From positions 84,316,469 to 84,380,468 of the forward strand of contig JAKTNV010000005.1 of the NCBI GenBank assembly GCA_022747635.1: 64,000 bases of DNA, written 5' to 3'. Below, one piece after another: positions 43,065-54,559 of this stretch; position 1 is the first letter of the stretch, and every line of letters begins with the position of its first letter. The notes beneath the pieces were generated by a model. The model saw nothing but the letters and a program-made list of their open reading frames with translations, ran no database searches and was not told the DNA's origin. A program made the position numbers and the translations under genes. The DNA is from Hetaerina americana (taxonomy: Eukaryota > Arthropoda > Insecta > Odonata > Calopterygidae).

Positions 43065-43381
43065 ATGGGTTTTGACGACAAAACACACGAGGTTATCGAA
43101 AGATTAAATCTCTGGCATATATTGGAAGGATGTTTCTTTAGTAGTGATGTTGAAAATGTATTATTACCCTCATCGTACCACGGTATGAGAGATCGTGTCA
43201 ATACAATTAGAAAGATTAGGTGTAGAACGGAGAGATTTCAGATGTCGTTGTTTTCCACGAACGATAGTATCATCAGATTAACATTGTCCGAATGCGGTAG
43301 GGTCATATTCGGGTCAAAATTAGTCTGATACGCATTAAGCCCCTGTCACATACCCAAGAGGTGACTTGCAGGGCACTTAAA
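43065..43381 (+). mobile_element. CR1-like LINE, ORF2 end and second-subtype 3' module
   Basis: The frame at 43065-43328 includes VIERLNLWHILEGCFFSSDV, ENVLLPSSYHGMRDRVNTIR and KIRCRTERFQMSLFSTND before a stop. The 3' UTR ends AAGCCCCTGTCACATACCCA, AGAGGTGACTTGCAGGGCAC and TTAAAT. Confidence 0.8.
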
Positions 43382-43384
43382 TAT

Positions 43385-44615
43385 TGTTAAATAAAAAAAT
43401 ATCCTTATAATATCATTGGATACAATCGACATGTCCCTCCATTTATTCCAAACGTCCTAAAATTTGGCTGGGCATATTATAATCTCCGCAAGACCCCCGC
43501 TGATCACCTCCTCCGACGCTTCCTCACCCTATGACCTCCCATGGTGTAATAAATGCTGCCCTCTTTCCACTCCACAAAGTCTTCTTCATAACAAACCTTC
43601 ATGGTCACTTCCACTTTAAAATATATCATGTGCCACCTCACTTGTAACTTATTCATTTCTTTTTACGTGGGCGTATGCAGCATTCCCTTCTCCATGCGTA
43701 TTACCGCTGCTCCACAAAATACCCAGTATCCCTCAATCACTTTAATCTTAAACATTTTTGCCTCCCTCTACCAACCCTTCGCTGAATTCTTTTCCTTCGC
43801 CCTATTAAACGTCCTTCCAGAATCATTGAGGCAGCATTAAAGTGAGATCGCGAGAGACTCCAAATACATATGTCCACAAGGGACTTTTAAATCACACCCT
43901 AACCGATTCTTTCCCCAGATATGTCATCTAAATCCTCATTCGCAACATTTTCCCCTCCGTCGAACAATCTCTCCCCGATGCCGATACCAATTTGAGAGAA
44001 AAGGCTCGTGCTCCCGAATACATCTCGGCCCTCAATTCCTAACAACCCCTAGTTCTCAACAAAGTGCATTAAATCCGCCAAATTTGCACCCCCTTCATCC
44101 TGCCTGCCTCCCCTCTCAATTCCCATTTCCATTTGCCCGTACGTGCACTAAATCTCAGACTAGTAAGTAAGGTCCTGTAAGGTCCATCAAAACGATAGCA
44201 AAAAGATACCAACGCAAGCCCCATCAAAAGGAAAAACTGTTTATTGCGTTGAAGAAGGTGGTATATGACCGCCATAACTGTTATTTCTGTGTTTGTGCAC
44301 ACGCACATATACCTGTATACATAAGAACTTATTATTATTATAAGTATTCTATCGGTCAAGGTAGTTTGTGGGTAGACAAAGACTACACAACGCTCGTTTA
44401 TTTGCCACTACAAACTAAATACCACCTGGTACTATCCCCTCGTTCCACATATTATCTTCCTCTTTTCATTCCATTCAAAATACCTACCTATTTCTACCGC
44501 TTCCTCGCTTGTTTAACGTTCTTTTCTCTACCGTAGCAGTCAAGATCACATATACAGTCACAAAGGTTCCGGGTCAGTCTTTTTTATTTCCTTTTTGGAT
44601 TTCTCTCAATAATCT
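43385..44615. other. Unassigned spacer
   Basis: Pyrimidine-rich in 43430-44130. No gene recognised. Confidence 0.4.
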
Positions 44616-44619
44616 TCTC

Positions 44620-44790
44620 CACAAATATATTCAACAAATTCAGGCGAGATAAAGTGGAAGTTCTCCAAAATGAGAAAAACAAATTTTCATTTTTCCACAG
44701 ATTTATTTGTAACGAACAACGAGTTTCAGTTCATCTTAGGTACAAGACAAGGTTCAAATTCATGAATGATATATCATAGTATTTATACCT
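44620..44790 (-). repeat. Foldback-related, possible Penelope terminal fragment
   Basis: ATATTCAACAAATTCAGGCG and GTGGAAGTTC match the head of the insert at 23140. Then AAACAAATTTTCATTTTTCC and ACAGATTTATTTG carry the shared TTCCACA core. On the minus strand the next bases read CTAAGATGAACTGAAACTCG, resembling a CUGAAGA...GAAAC core. No second arm is present. Confidence 0.5.
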
Positions 44791-44989
44791 GTTTTAGGAA
44801 GGGGGGAAGAAAATAGTTAGGAGTAAGGTGAGCCGGACAAATAGGGGAAAAATGGAAAACCCAAATAAATAGAGAAATTAAAGAAATGGAGAGGTAAAAA
44901 GAGAGGGGAGGGAAGATAAGCACTTTTGGTCATTTTTGAGTGGACGGTGCATATTTATGTGTGGTACATGGCGCCTAATGGTGAAATTA

Positions 44990-45215
44990 CTGCCTTTCAA
45001 CAAGGGTTCGGGGTAGCTTTTTAGTAGGAGTTTATTTTTCTCGTTGCCTCGTTCCGAAATACCAATATTAGGGTTTTACTGTTAATGTGTGGTTGACTCG
45101 TCCCGAAAAACCAATGACAAATTTTTCCTAGGCTGAAAAATTTTCGCCGATCTCGGAGCTCGAACCAGCGACCTTCGGCTCCACAGGCAGACCTCTGGTC
45201 TATCCCTTTTATTTA
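44990..45215 (-). mobile_element. tRNA-derived SINE (family S4)
   Basis: Minus strand: GGGATAGACCAGAGGTCTGC (A-box region) and GGTTCGAGCTCCGAG (B box), spaced as in a tRNA head at about 45210-45150. The body then runs through GTTTTTCGGGACGAGTCAAC and TATTTCGGAACGAGGCAACG to about 44990. No target-site duplication identified. It is not a functional tRNA. Confidence 0.6.
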
Positions 45216-45338
45216 ATCCTTTTTTGTGTAATAAAGAACTTTTTTACCGAATGAAAATTGGGTTCTAAACTTGTTTGAACTATGTCCTTCTGCACGCATA
45301 GAAATTTGCTCGTCATTTGAGATTTTTTTAGTGAATAT
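45216..45338. other. Unassigned spacer
   Basis: Short interval, nothing recognised. Confidence 0.3.
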
Positions 45339-45339
45339 A

Positions 45340-45455
45340 TTTTCCCCTTTCTCTTCCTCTTCCTTATCCCTTACCCATCCCACCTGGTGCTCGCACCCCC
45401 TGCCACATACCTTTCTGATAGATCTCGGGGTATTTATGTAGAAGTAGACACGCGA
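45340..45455 (+). mobile_element. CR1-like LINE 3' end
   Basis: The pyrimidine-rich 3' UTR (TTTCCCCTTTCTCTTCCTC, CCCTTACCCATCCCACCTGG) is shared with 49000-49085. It ends CACCCCCTGCCACATACCTT, TCTCGGGGTATTTATGTAGA and AGTAGAC. Confidence 0.75.
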
Positions 45456-45759
45456 AGAACGGTGGGATTGATACTGCATTTTCATCATCGTGCTAAAATT
45501 AGGTTTATACTCGTACCCTCGGCTTATGATTTTAGCTTTCGGCCAGTGAGTGATACGGTCTGCACTATGGAAGAATGATAAAAATTAATGTGAACGATGA
45601 ATTATCGTGTGAAAACTCATACTATAATTCTTTCCCTTAGTTCTAAGCGAGTCTCTACTAATATAAGACGATATTTTCAAGTCTAATTTGCCCACTAATT
45701 TTAGGCATATCATAATTTTGTATTTTGTTCATAACATCATTCTACATGACAAGAACCGC

Positions 45760-45815
45760 TGAATACAAACACCCCTGGCCATACGCATTTTTGGTGACTC
45801 GCGGGGTATTTCATA
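45760..45815 (+). mobile_element. CR1-like LINE 3' module
   Basis: ACACCCCTGGCCATACGCAT, TTTTGGTGACTCGCGGGGTA and TTTCATAGG. Abuts the LINE at 45820. Confidence 0.6.
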
Positions 45816-45819
45816 GGAG

Positions 45820-46410
45820 GATGGAGAGTGTGTATGACATGTTAAAAACCCCGGGCTGGGCTGAACCTCTAAAAAGTAGAAGAAAAATAAGCAGACTTTG
45901 TTGTGGAATGCTCCGCATTCTGAAGGGGAAGAAAGCTTGAGCAGAACTAAGGAAAGAAGAGGGGAACCCAAATTTTATAGGGAGAAATGTCCACAAATTT
46001 AAGGTAAAATGCCGGGCACAAAGAATGAATAAAAAAAATTCTTTTCTAAATAAAACAATTGTTGATTGGAACACCTTACCTACAAAAATATTCGAGCTCT
46101 TTCCTAAGAGAGTGCACACTTTTAAGAAAATATTTAAGCACTTTATGTAATAACTTGATTGAAGTGTGGTATAAAATTATAGGTAACAGCTTAATTTTTT
46201 TAATCTATCTTATCTTTTTTTTCTTGCTGATTGATTGGCGTTAATGAGATGGGGATTTTCTTGCTTTGTGAAAGAGATTTGTGCTTTGAAGTTTCCTTTA
46301 AGTGTACTTTTGTTTAATGACTGATTTTTACCTTTGTGATTAATTGGGACTTATGTGCCACCTGACGCTGTCTATTAGAACATGTAGATTTTTAATAATA
46401 ATAATATAGA
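45820..46410 (+). mobile_element. LINE C-terminus and 3' UTR of a different family
   Basis: Plus strand: MLKTPGWAEPLKSRRKISRL then KVKCRAQRMNKKNSFLNKTI and VDWNTLPTKIFELFPKRVHT, FKKIFKHFM and a stop near 46150. The SFLNKTIVDWNTLP ending is the generic C-terminus of L2/I-type LINEs and is unlike the local CR1 ending (RFKMSFFPRTMRDQN). The 3' UTR ends at a TTTTTAATAATAATAATA tail near 46405. The exact clade is uncertain. Confidence 0.7.
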
Positions 46411-46978
46411 GTAGTTGTAAACATGTAAGCATTTGTATGATCTTGCGGTCCATCTATATGTTAGGTCACCAAGCAATGGAGTATTAATTTACTATTAATC
46501 GTAAATTACTCCGATTGTGGCAGTCTCGAATGGTTCGAGGGGAAAATGATTACTTAAATATCGTTTTGTCGAGCAGTCAACGTTCTTCATCATTCCTCAC
46601 TGTGATATTGCCTACCAGTGTTATGGCTCCATGACATAATTCCGACTGTGTCAGCGCTAAAAAATCACTGGAATTCTCCTTTTCACTACAGTTTCCTAAA
46701 CAAGAATGACAATAATATTGCGATTTATTTCTTTCCTTCACAAAGATTCTTCACGCAACAGAGAGATTTCATTTGTATTATTTGTTAATAAACCTTCCAA
46801 TTGCCCTTCATAATTATACAAATATATCTCCACAAATATTCTTAGACATTTTGACTGGATGAAAATATTTTGTTTATAGCAGTTGAGGAAGCTTATAAAA
46901 CCAAACGCAACACAAAATTTCCATTTGATTATTCTAAAACATAATGACGGACAATTGAATTTAAATATTCAAAGATAT
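46411..46978. other. Mostly unassigned; one weak CR1 module
   Basis: CTTGCGGTCCATCTATATGT and TTAGGTCACCAAG at 46440-46472 look like a very degraded module. Nothing else recognised. Confidence 0.35.
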
Positions 46979-46980
46979 TA

Positions 46981-47462
46981 GTCTACATCTACATGATATC
47001 CCGCAAGTCGCCGTAAGGGCGTGTGGCGGGGGGTGTGCTAGTTCAAAGGGAATAAAAACCCTGTGAAAACCAGTAAAAGAGAATAAAACCACATTCAAAA
47101 CCAAATCATGTTACCTTTACACAAATATTAGTTTGATCATGCACTCCATAAATTTTAATCCCAAGAAAGAAGGTACTTACGTACATGCTACAATATTAAA
47201 TTACAGGATACTTATATTCAAATAATGCAGTAGAACCGTTAAAAAAATGGCCAATTAAATAAAAAGAAAAACATGCAGGATATCGAAAAATATATACACT
47301 GCCAACTCTAATGATCTCTTTAGCTATTGCTGCCATATCTATTTTGAACTCTGATGGTACGAGGAAAAAACGAGTTTTTAAATCTTCCCGTTCTACAACA
47401 AATCTCGGTGTATGATTTTTAATTCTAATCATAGCCTTTAATAATTTCTGATGGTTCTCCAA
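46981..47462 (-). mobile_element. CR1-like LINE 3' end with ORF2 terminus
   Basis: Inverted tail GTCTACATCTACATGATATC, module CCGCAAGTCGCCGTAAGGGC and GTGTGGCGGGGGGTG. The 3' UTR shares CCAAGAAAGAAGGTACTTAC and GATATCGAAAAATATA with 13385-13530. The minus strand encodes AMIRIKNHTPRFVVEREDLK then TRFFLVPSEFKIDMAAIA, the last segment of ORF2. Confidence 0.75.
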
Positions 47463-47469
47463 TATACGT

Positions 47470-48925
47470 CATAGGACTAACGTTATGGAAAATTTGAATC
47501 AAACTTTTTTTGAATGAATTCATAACAATATGAAATTTTAGCACGTTAGGAGGAAATTTCTTTGGGGAAATCCGAAGAAGGCAGAACAATTGGGTGGAGG
47601 TGATATGGAAAGTTACTGGGATGTTAAATACCATGATAGAAGGGAGGACTTTAAATGGATTGGCGTTATAGATACGCATAGCATGAAGGCAGGTCGGAGT
47701 TACGAAGAAATATAGAAGAAAATAATTTAGGGTAAACATGATGAAGCTCCCGTGATACGTAAATTAGTCATTGGGGACCGTCCAACACTCACCTTTTAAA
47801 TAAATATAATATCTTGGATTAATTATGCATAATAACATTCAAAAATAGCCCCATTTCAAAAAAAAATCTTCTCGCTTTATGTCTTGAAGTACATTCCTTC
47901 TTCAATACTTCAACTTCCCTCTTCCATTTCGCTAATTTCGATTAAAACCTAACTCCCTTTTTAGTACTTCCATCCTTTGCTTGGTTTCATCGAGTTGTTT
48001 ACTGCTTCTCCCGTATTTACGATCCCGTGCTGCGTGTGTAGATGCTCATCATTCGGTGCAGTCGCGTGGATGATTATGTCTGTCAATTTGAACTTTGGAA
48101 CAAGGTTGACGGATGTGTTGCATGAATGAATGCGTCGTTGCTGAAACCAAATGCCCGCGTAACAAGAGTAAGTACGTAATTCATTGTCGTCCTTTGGCGC
48201 ATATATGCAAGTGGTGGTGTGCAAAGTAAACAGTCCTGGTTTTTCCAACGGAATTGCGAACAGGTTGTACACTTTGATGCAGCCCACAGATATCAATCAG
48301 TAGGTTGATTTTCGATATTCGAACCTATAGTTAAACCCACGCGCGTGGACTCCATACGTGTGAAATGTATGTATATTCATAGGGCGGATAGTGGGGGCAG
48401 GTTTCTTTTACTGTACTGTACTGCTGAGGGTTTCAAGTATCTGGGACCACAGTGCAATTTTACACGAGTACAGTCATTTGAAAAATTGTAATAATTTACC
48501 CAGTCAAACCAATTATAATTAGGTGTGTCGGCAGGATGTTTAACGAGGGAAAGGTTTTTTGAGTTAAAAAATAAGGGTTTTTGAGGAATTAAAAAGAGAA
48601 AAAGATAGGAAAAATTAACCGTTCTTGGGATAATTGACTGTTAGTTATTTGGAATCATAATTGGCTGAACTAATTGGGGAAATGTTTTTGTTTTGCAATG
48701 AAGTAAAGGAATCTCCTCTCACGTCGCCAACGGCGGAGAGTCACATTTCTTACCTAGGACTTTGGGGATGGGGACTATAAGCCGCATGGCCATGGATTAA
48801 TAGAAATTCCCCCTTCTTACTTTCCAGTTCTGCATGACCTGCATGTCTTGGTATGGTGATGGTCTATCGTATAAATGGTTAAGGTTCATTTTTATTTCAT
48901 CCTTGTCCGCACACAAAAGAAATTT
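47470..48925. other. Unassigned spacer
   Basis: No gene recognised; frames up to 111 aa lack signatures. Confidence 0.4.
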
Positions 48926-48929
48926 TACA

Positions 48930-49142
48930 ATGGGTGATATGAACGCTTGTTGGGAAATAGATTTCCCACAGCATGCATATGAATTTTCACCTCTTTTTGG
49001 ACCTTTTACAAATGTTTTCCCCTTTTCTTAACTGTCCAATCACCTTTCCTCTATCTTATACTTTACCCATCCCCCATTTGGTGCCTTTACTCCCTACCAC
49101 ACATCTTTCGGTGGATCGCGGAGTATTTATGTAGATGCAGGC
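48930..49142 (+). mobile_element. CR1-like LINE 3' end
   Basis: 3' UTR shared with 45340-45455 (TTTTCCCCTTTTCTTAACTG, TTACCCATCCCCCATTTGG). Module ACTCCCTACCACACATCTTT, CGGTGGATCGCGGAGTATTT and tail ATGTAGATGCAGGCG. Confidence 0.75.
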
Positions 49143-49232
49143 GTAGAATTAGTCATGAAATTGCGGAAGGGATGGATGGAGCAAAGGTGTAGCGAGGTGC
49201 TCCCTCGTAATCCCTCCAGTTTGAGTATGGCC

Positions 49233-49262
49233 GTAACATGTCCCATTAGAGGGACATGTTAC
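49233..49262. repeat. Perfect hairpin
   Basis: GTAACATGTCCC, loop ATTAGA, GGGACATGTTAC: 12-bp perfect arms. No gene context recognised. Confidence 0.85.
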
Positions 49263-49499
49263 AGGCTCGGGATTCAGGGAGTTGGCACACACGCGTCACT
49301 ATCCACTCGACAGGCGCATCTAAGTGGATTTCACACTTCCACCGGTCACTCGAGTGAAATAAAAATGACTTTCTTCCTGGAAAATGACTTCAAATGACCT
49401 AGTCCACGTAAAACTCGGCAGAAAGGTAGTACAAAATACTCACTTGAAATGAAAAAAACAACCTCTCGTGATTTAAGGGCCGGTGTAGATAAGCAGACT

Positions 49500-49960
49500 T
49501 CCATTAAACGTATAGTTTATTAGTGAAAACTTACAATTTTCTCTAATAAGACCCCATCTACAAAGTGTGTGCGGCGAGCATTTGAGTTTCATTTAAAAAA
49601 AAACACCAATTACTGAATTGAGAAAGGTACAGAGAATGACTGCCAGATTATTTAAAAATTCGTACGAAAAAACATAGAAGCATTTTACTCATTTTTAAAA
49701 AGATCTGGGAGGGGATGCTTTAGATATTCGTATATTGAGAGCTAAATTAAGTCTACTCAAAGGATACCAATCGTATTCTTTAATAAGTTGAATTAAATAA
49801 GCAGGAAAGAAAATTGTCGTAAAATAAGAGATATATACTGCCGAAGGGATAGATTTCAGCATTCGTTTTTTTCCGGGACACGGTTCCCGACTACTGCACA
49901 AGGGGGAAACTCTGATGACCGAAAATTTTCCACGATAAAATAGTGGAATAAAATACATAC
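49500..49960 (+). mobile_element. LINE ORF2 C-terminal remnant
   Basis: PITELRKVQRMTARLFKNSY is the VQRRAARF block. Further on, LRAKLSLLKGYQSYSL, then RKIRDIYCRRDRFQHSFFPG is the terminal block. Stops interrupt it repeatedly. No 3' module recognised. Confidence 0.65.
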
Positions 49961-50635
49961 ACCGCGGTATCCAATTGTAAAATATTTCTCCACATATGCG
50001 ATATGAATTTTCATCAAGGAACGACAGTAGCGTGAGGATTACATTAAATTATGACAAGAAATTAGGGTAATTTACATTCAGAAAAAAATAAAATCTGTTG
50101 CCATAGCACCGTTTTCGTTTCGTTCTAGTTATCCCGTATCGTTCGAGTGAAAAATGAAGTTTTTGCGATATTTCGAACATTGCGAGGAAAAAACGAGCAT
50201 ATGACTTTGTTTGTGAAGTTTATCTCTTTTATTTTATCCTGGTGATTCAATGTTTTATGGTGTCTCAATATTTTCTCAGTTTCACAAGTAAACTGGATAT
50301 TGTTCTGTGTATCCTTCATGGTATTGTCTGCTCACTTCGTTATTCAATTGACTCCCATTCCTGCGACCACTTTGGATAACTCTAGCGGTGATTTCTACTC
50401 CAACTTTTGTGATGTTTTTAAAGTTCCTCAGTAACGTTTCCTACCAAAGATTCCAAATAATTTTGAGTCGCGTATTTCCAACTGAATATGCAGGTCCGGT
50501 GGAAGCGACAAAGGGTTTGGTGAATTTCAGAATGCTCCTGAGAATGGCGTTTCTGTATGTGAGAGAGGGGCAGTGGGGCAGTAGATATGAGTACTTCAAA
50601 ATTGCCAACTTTTAATTAATCATGATATTCCACCG
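49961..50635. mobile_element. Small CR1 ORF2-terminus fragment (minus, 50110-50200) in unassigned DNA
   Basis: On the minus strand KTSFFTRTIRDN (50160-50125) matches the FKMSFFPRTMRDQN ending. The remainder shows nothing recognisable. Confidence 0.5.
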
Positions 50636-50639
50636 TATC

Positions 50640-51530
50640 ACGACTGAAACATCTCTTTTTACCCCTTTTTATTTAGTGGATATGAGGTAGAGTAATTATC
50701 GTGTAAAATAGGAAGCAATTCTTTAAAGAAAGGTTTTCAGTTTGCAGAATCCTGGGAAATAGATGGGGCAAAGGGTGAGTCCTGCGTCACATGAGGGGTT
50801 GTTTTTCTGTGGGTTATGGTCAGGTGGAGCGGCGGATTTTATTTTTGGGAGCTTTTCTGGGTAAACGCGTTTGCATAGTGCATTGTGTAGAACGTGAAAG
50901 TATTTGTTGAAAGTGGCTGTGGTGTTGCAAATTTGGTGTCCGCGGATAGAGAGAGAGAGTTGGGAATCGTCCGTTTGGTGTGTTGGGTATGGCAGCTTGT
51001 GTGGTGTAGGTATTATTTATGGTTGGTGGCTTTGATGTGTACAGAAGTGGTGAATTTGTTATTGTGTGGTGACATGTCTGTGTCAAGAAGGGTGATGGTG
51101 GAGTCTAAAATGGAAGAGCTTAATTTAACAGTGAAAGACGAATTTAAGGCCGATAAGAAATTGTTGAGGGACTCAGAATCGTGTCTCCTGAGAATAAAAA
51201 TTTCGTCTACGCAGCAGACACAGAAAAGGGGCTGGAGAGGTTGCTGTGAAAGGGAAGTCTCTTCAAGGTGACCCATTAAGAGATTGGTACATAATGGCGC
51301 CATACTTATTCCCATCGCCTTTGGTCTGTAAGTAAAAACAATTTTGGAACGAAAATGCGTTTTTTTGTGAGGACGAAAGTGGCTAGACTGAGGAAAAGTT
51401 CGGTCGAAGGATGCTGGGTTGAGCGGCGCAGAGAGAGAGAGAGAGATATTGTCGGAGAGAGGATAAGCTTTCTGCATGGGGAATAGAAGTGTAGAGGGAA
51501 GTAACGTTGATGGTGCCCATAACTCATAAT
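50640..51530 (-). mobile_element. Penelope-like element reverse transcriptase region
   Basis: Read on the minus strand: HFRSKIVFTYRPKAMGISMA with PLCTNLLMGHLEE (the PLE AMGTxMAPxYANLFM block), LFCVCCVDEIFILRRHDSES (the YIDDIF catalytic box), LNNFLSALNSSFTVKLSSSI, LDTDMSPHNNKFTTSVHIKA and TNHK. After a break comes HTSCHTQHTKRTIPNSLSLS, then a degraded tail with DSPFAPSISQDSAN and FFKELLPILH to about 50640. Order and motifs match the Neptune/Poseidon-type PLE RT. No GIY-YIG endonuclease domain was found. Confidence 0.85.
51013..51477 (-). pseudogene. Penelope-like RT, open fragment with altered catalytic box
   Basis: 154 open codons covering the RT middle. The catalytic box, normally Y-[IV]-D-D-I, reads CVDEIF: the second Asp is replaced by Glu and the Tyr by Cys. 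It stops after TNHK and the conserved downstream HSSC-type region continues after the stop. The Met at 51477 is unlikely to be native because RT motifs upstream of it are missing. Codon use looks decayed. Inactive in its present form. Confidence 0.85.
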
Positions 51531-51534
51531 GCAG

Positions 51535-53710
51535 CGTTATTCTCTGTTACTATTTCCCGTGCCTTTGAATGTCCACAACTACGTAAATACCCAGCGGTCC
51601 ACCCTTGTGGCCGGGGTGGTGCAAGCACTAGGTGGAATGGGTTAAGTATAAGGGATGATATTGGAGAGGAAGGGAAATGGGAAAAAATATTCCCAAAAAA
51701 ACCCAAATAACGTGCCTATGTATATGCAACCTAGAGGAAGGCTTAATTCAAAACATGTGTTAATTTAACCCAGTAAAATAGTTCTTTGTAATACAAAAAA
51801 GGAGGGATAAAAGTGAACCACGACCATTAATACGAGAGATCTTTGCCGAAGGCAATGCTGAACTGGAAAGTTAGAAGGCGGAAGTTTTATCAATTCATGA
51901 CCATGCAACTTATGGTCCGCACCCCCAGCGTCAAAATTAAAAAATGTGACATCCAGCTGCTGGTAGCGGACGGCATGAGGCATGGAGAGAGGACCAAAGA
52001 GATGGACCTGGGATAGAAGGAGGGTGAGATTCAAGACGCGAATATCAAGTTTAATCCCCTTGAAAAATCCCCACACCACAATTGATACCGTATTTACCAT
52101 GCTTACTAATTCTACGTCTCTAAAATTATAATAATAAATAATATTATATAATGCTCACCTCTTCTCCCCCGCCACAAATTGTCCGCTGAGGAGAGCTAAT
52201 TGTTGATATGACTAAGATAATATTAGTTTGAACTTTGTTGTCCCTGCATCGGCATAAAATTTCATGGATTTTGCGAAAGAAAGTAAGTTTACCTTGACTT
52301 TCTTACAATCGAGCACGCAGTGAGTGCTTCTCTTCTTGGGCTTTCGGAGCGATTCGTAGATTCTGCAAAGCAGGTTGCTTATGTACGCGGGGAATTTAAT
52401 AGTCTCCGAACATTTCTCCCGCGTTACAGCAAGTTTTTGCGGAAAAATAGTATGTCAGATGCTTATTTGGGCGGCTCTAATTTTCTTTTAATCCAGGCGA
52501 CGTTCGAGAAAGATTTTTGGTTGTGACAGCGTCGTTAACAATACTTGATGGCAGCACACAAGCAGCATCTAATGGCGTTAATTGAAAAATTACATATGTA
52601 AAATTAATTTTTTATGTGGATTATGAGCTGTTTACCTCAAAGTCAAATACATTTAACAATTTAGTAGTAATTTTCACATTTTTGCATGAGTTATAGGAGA
52701 ATCTCTTCGTATATTTAGAGAATATACTCGTAAATACAGGAATAGAAAACGAAATAAGATTTAAATTAAATTTTTGGTAATTACAATAGAACGAGTTAAA
52801 TATTTGTAATTGAAAAAAAACTCTAAGTTACTGAATGAGTAAAAGAGAAATCGACCAAAAAAAACTGAAAGCGAAAATTGTAGAAAACAGTATTTAAAAA
52901 AATTAGTTTGTCGATCAATTTAAATGACCTATGTTGTTTAGAAGAAAACTGGTTCTAGCACTTGGAAAGGGGAGGGGGGGAGAGGGGGAAAGAGCGTGCG
53001 CATCCCATGTGTGTGTGTGCGCCCCCTGGCTAAAAACTAGCGTATGCAATAAACAAACACATATGGACGTTTCTATTGCTTCTCTCGGAACGAAAACAAG
53101 GAAAATAACTCTCTCGATCCTAAATTTAGAACTTTGCCCCCTTGGATCTTGTTCTGTGACGTCATCTGGTTCGAAAGCTTTGATCACTAGTCGTCCTGAT
53201 GAATACGCAAAATTCAATTCCGGGATCGCCAAATTTAAGGGCGTTTCGAACTTTTATAATTTTTCACTTTCCCCGTTGTTGCCCTCGTGGAAGGAGAAAG
53301 GTGGAGCGAGGCGTGTGTGCTTTTGATCAGTGGTGGGTGGGTGGGCGTGGATGGGGAGGTGGGCGGCGGGGGAAAAGGGGCGGGTAGGGAGGAAGATGAG
53401 GTATAGAGGCATGGGCTCCGCGCCACTCACACAGTGAGTCGCGATTCTTGCGTGAGCCGTGAACCGACTAAACTGTGGCCGACGAAATCGTCGAGCCGTC
53501 GGCTTATGCCGAGTTGCTCTTCAAGGTTAACTAAATTAATTTGTGCATTTATTTTTAAGAGTAATTTTTATACATTTTTAAATTTTGAAATCTCAAAATT
53601 ATAACAGTGGCAATCTTCATCGCATACAAAGTACAAAACAGAAGATATCAACAAAAAATTCATTTTTCATGTAATCTAAATCACATACAATAGTCATACA
53701 CTTATAATCT
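51535..53710. other. Unassigned spacer
   Basis: No gene recognised. 52960-53000 and 53325-53400 are G-rich. Overlapping frames at 52915-53426 on both strands lack signatures. 53420-53530 is CpG-rich with short palindromes. Confidence 0.4.
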
Positions 53711-53716
53711 TTTCAT

Positions 53717-53717
<1 letters not shown>

Positions 53718-53776
<59 letters not shown>

Positions 53777-53990
53777 CTTCCATCTTCCATTCAGCTCCAT
53801 ACGGAGCTGAATTCCGTCGAAATGATGAAGAAATAACGTGTGAGTGATCTTTTTATGTGTTGTTCTTTTATTGTTTTTTGCTGTCCAAGTTTGTTATTCA
53901 ACACTTCCATGCTACTTCGACGAAATCATCTATATATATATTTATATATATATGTGTATATATATATGTGTATATATATATATATATATG

Positions 53991-54055
<65 letters not shown>

Positions 54056-54056
54056 C
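53718..54056. repeat. Two (TA)n microsatellites around a hairpin unit
   Basis: (TA)n-rich tracts at 53718-53776 and 53931-54056 (with TG interruptions) flank about 150 bp that contains the perfect hairpin ATTCAGCTCC-ATAC-GGAGCTGAAT (53789-53812) and a CCGTCGAAATGATGAAG string partly repeated inverted near 53915. The arrangement resembles 40743-40963. Confidence 0.8.
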
Positions 54057-54059
54057 ATA

Positions 54060-54325
54060 TGAAATAGAATCATGTCAATACAAAATACAATTGCAGACAA
54101 TCTTCACCAATAACTACATGTAGTACCAGGTGTATGTATAAGCTTAAATCCGATGTTTACTCAAGGATGGCGATAGTAAGTAACTGTAAAGTTACTATGG
54201 ACATGACATTCTTTTGTTTTTTATGAAATTGACATCTGTCAACAAAAAAATCGGTGCACATCATCAGCAATTTCATACAACAACCTAAACATTCCACAAG
54301 TTAATGATGTCAAGTTTCTAGCCTA
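54060..54325. other. Unassigned spacer
   Basis: Nothing recognised. Confidence 0.3.
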
Positions 54326-54329
54326 AATA

Positions 54330-54545
54330 AGAGCATATGCTGGAAGCTCTGCTTTTCTGCTTTAATTTGAAGAAATCGGATGCCGAATCGCATCGAATGC
54401 TTGTTGAGGTCTATGGCGACAGTGCTTCATCGGAAACAACGTCCATAGATAGGTTTTTTCGGTTTAAAGACGACAATTTTGACCTGAGCGATGAGGAGAG
54501 TAAAAATCGGCAGGATGGCGGGATGATCTCCAATTATATACTATA
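54330..54545 (+). pseudogene. Mariner transposase N-terminal fragment (cecropia-like)
   Basis: The frame has LLFCFNLKKSDAESHRMLVE, VYGDSASSETTSIDRFFRFK and DDNFDLSDEESKNRQ. LLFxFxxxKSAxExHRML and the GDFDxxD region are typical of the HTH_48 type found in cecropia-group mariner elements and SETMAR. No ends or catalytic part were found, so only a fragment remains. Confidence 0.75.
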
Positions 54546-54559
54546 GTAGTGTATGTATA

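Noticed and set aside
47425..47739. 104-aa minus frame as a hydrophobic protein
   Set aside because: AT-rich chance frame; no signature, and it partly overlaps the CR1 ORF2 end read at 47196-47462.
52915..53426. 131-aa and 105-aa overlapping frames as genes
   Set aside because: Opposite-strand frames over a G-rich tract with no signature.
53840..54123. Overlapping frames rich in YI as membrane proteins
   Set aside because: Translation of TA/TG microsatellites.
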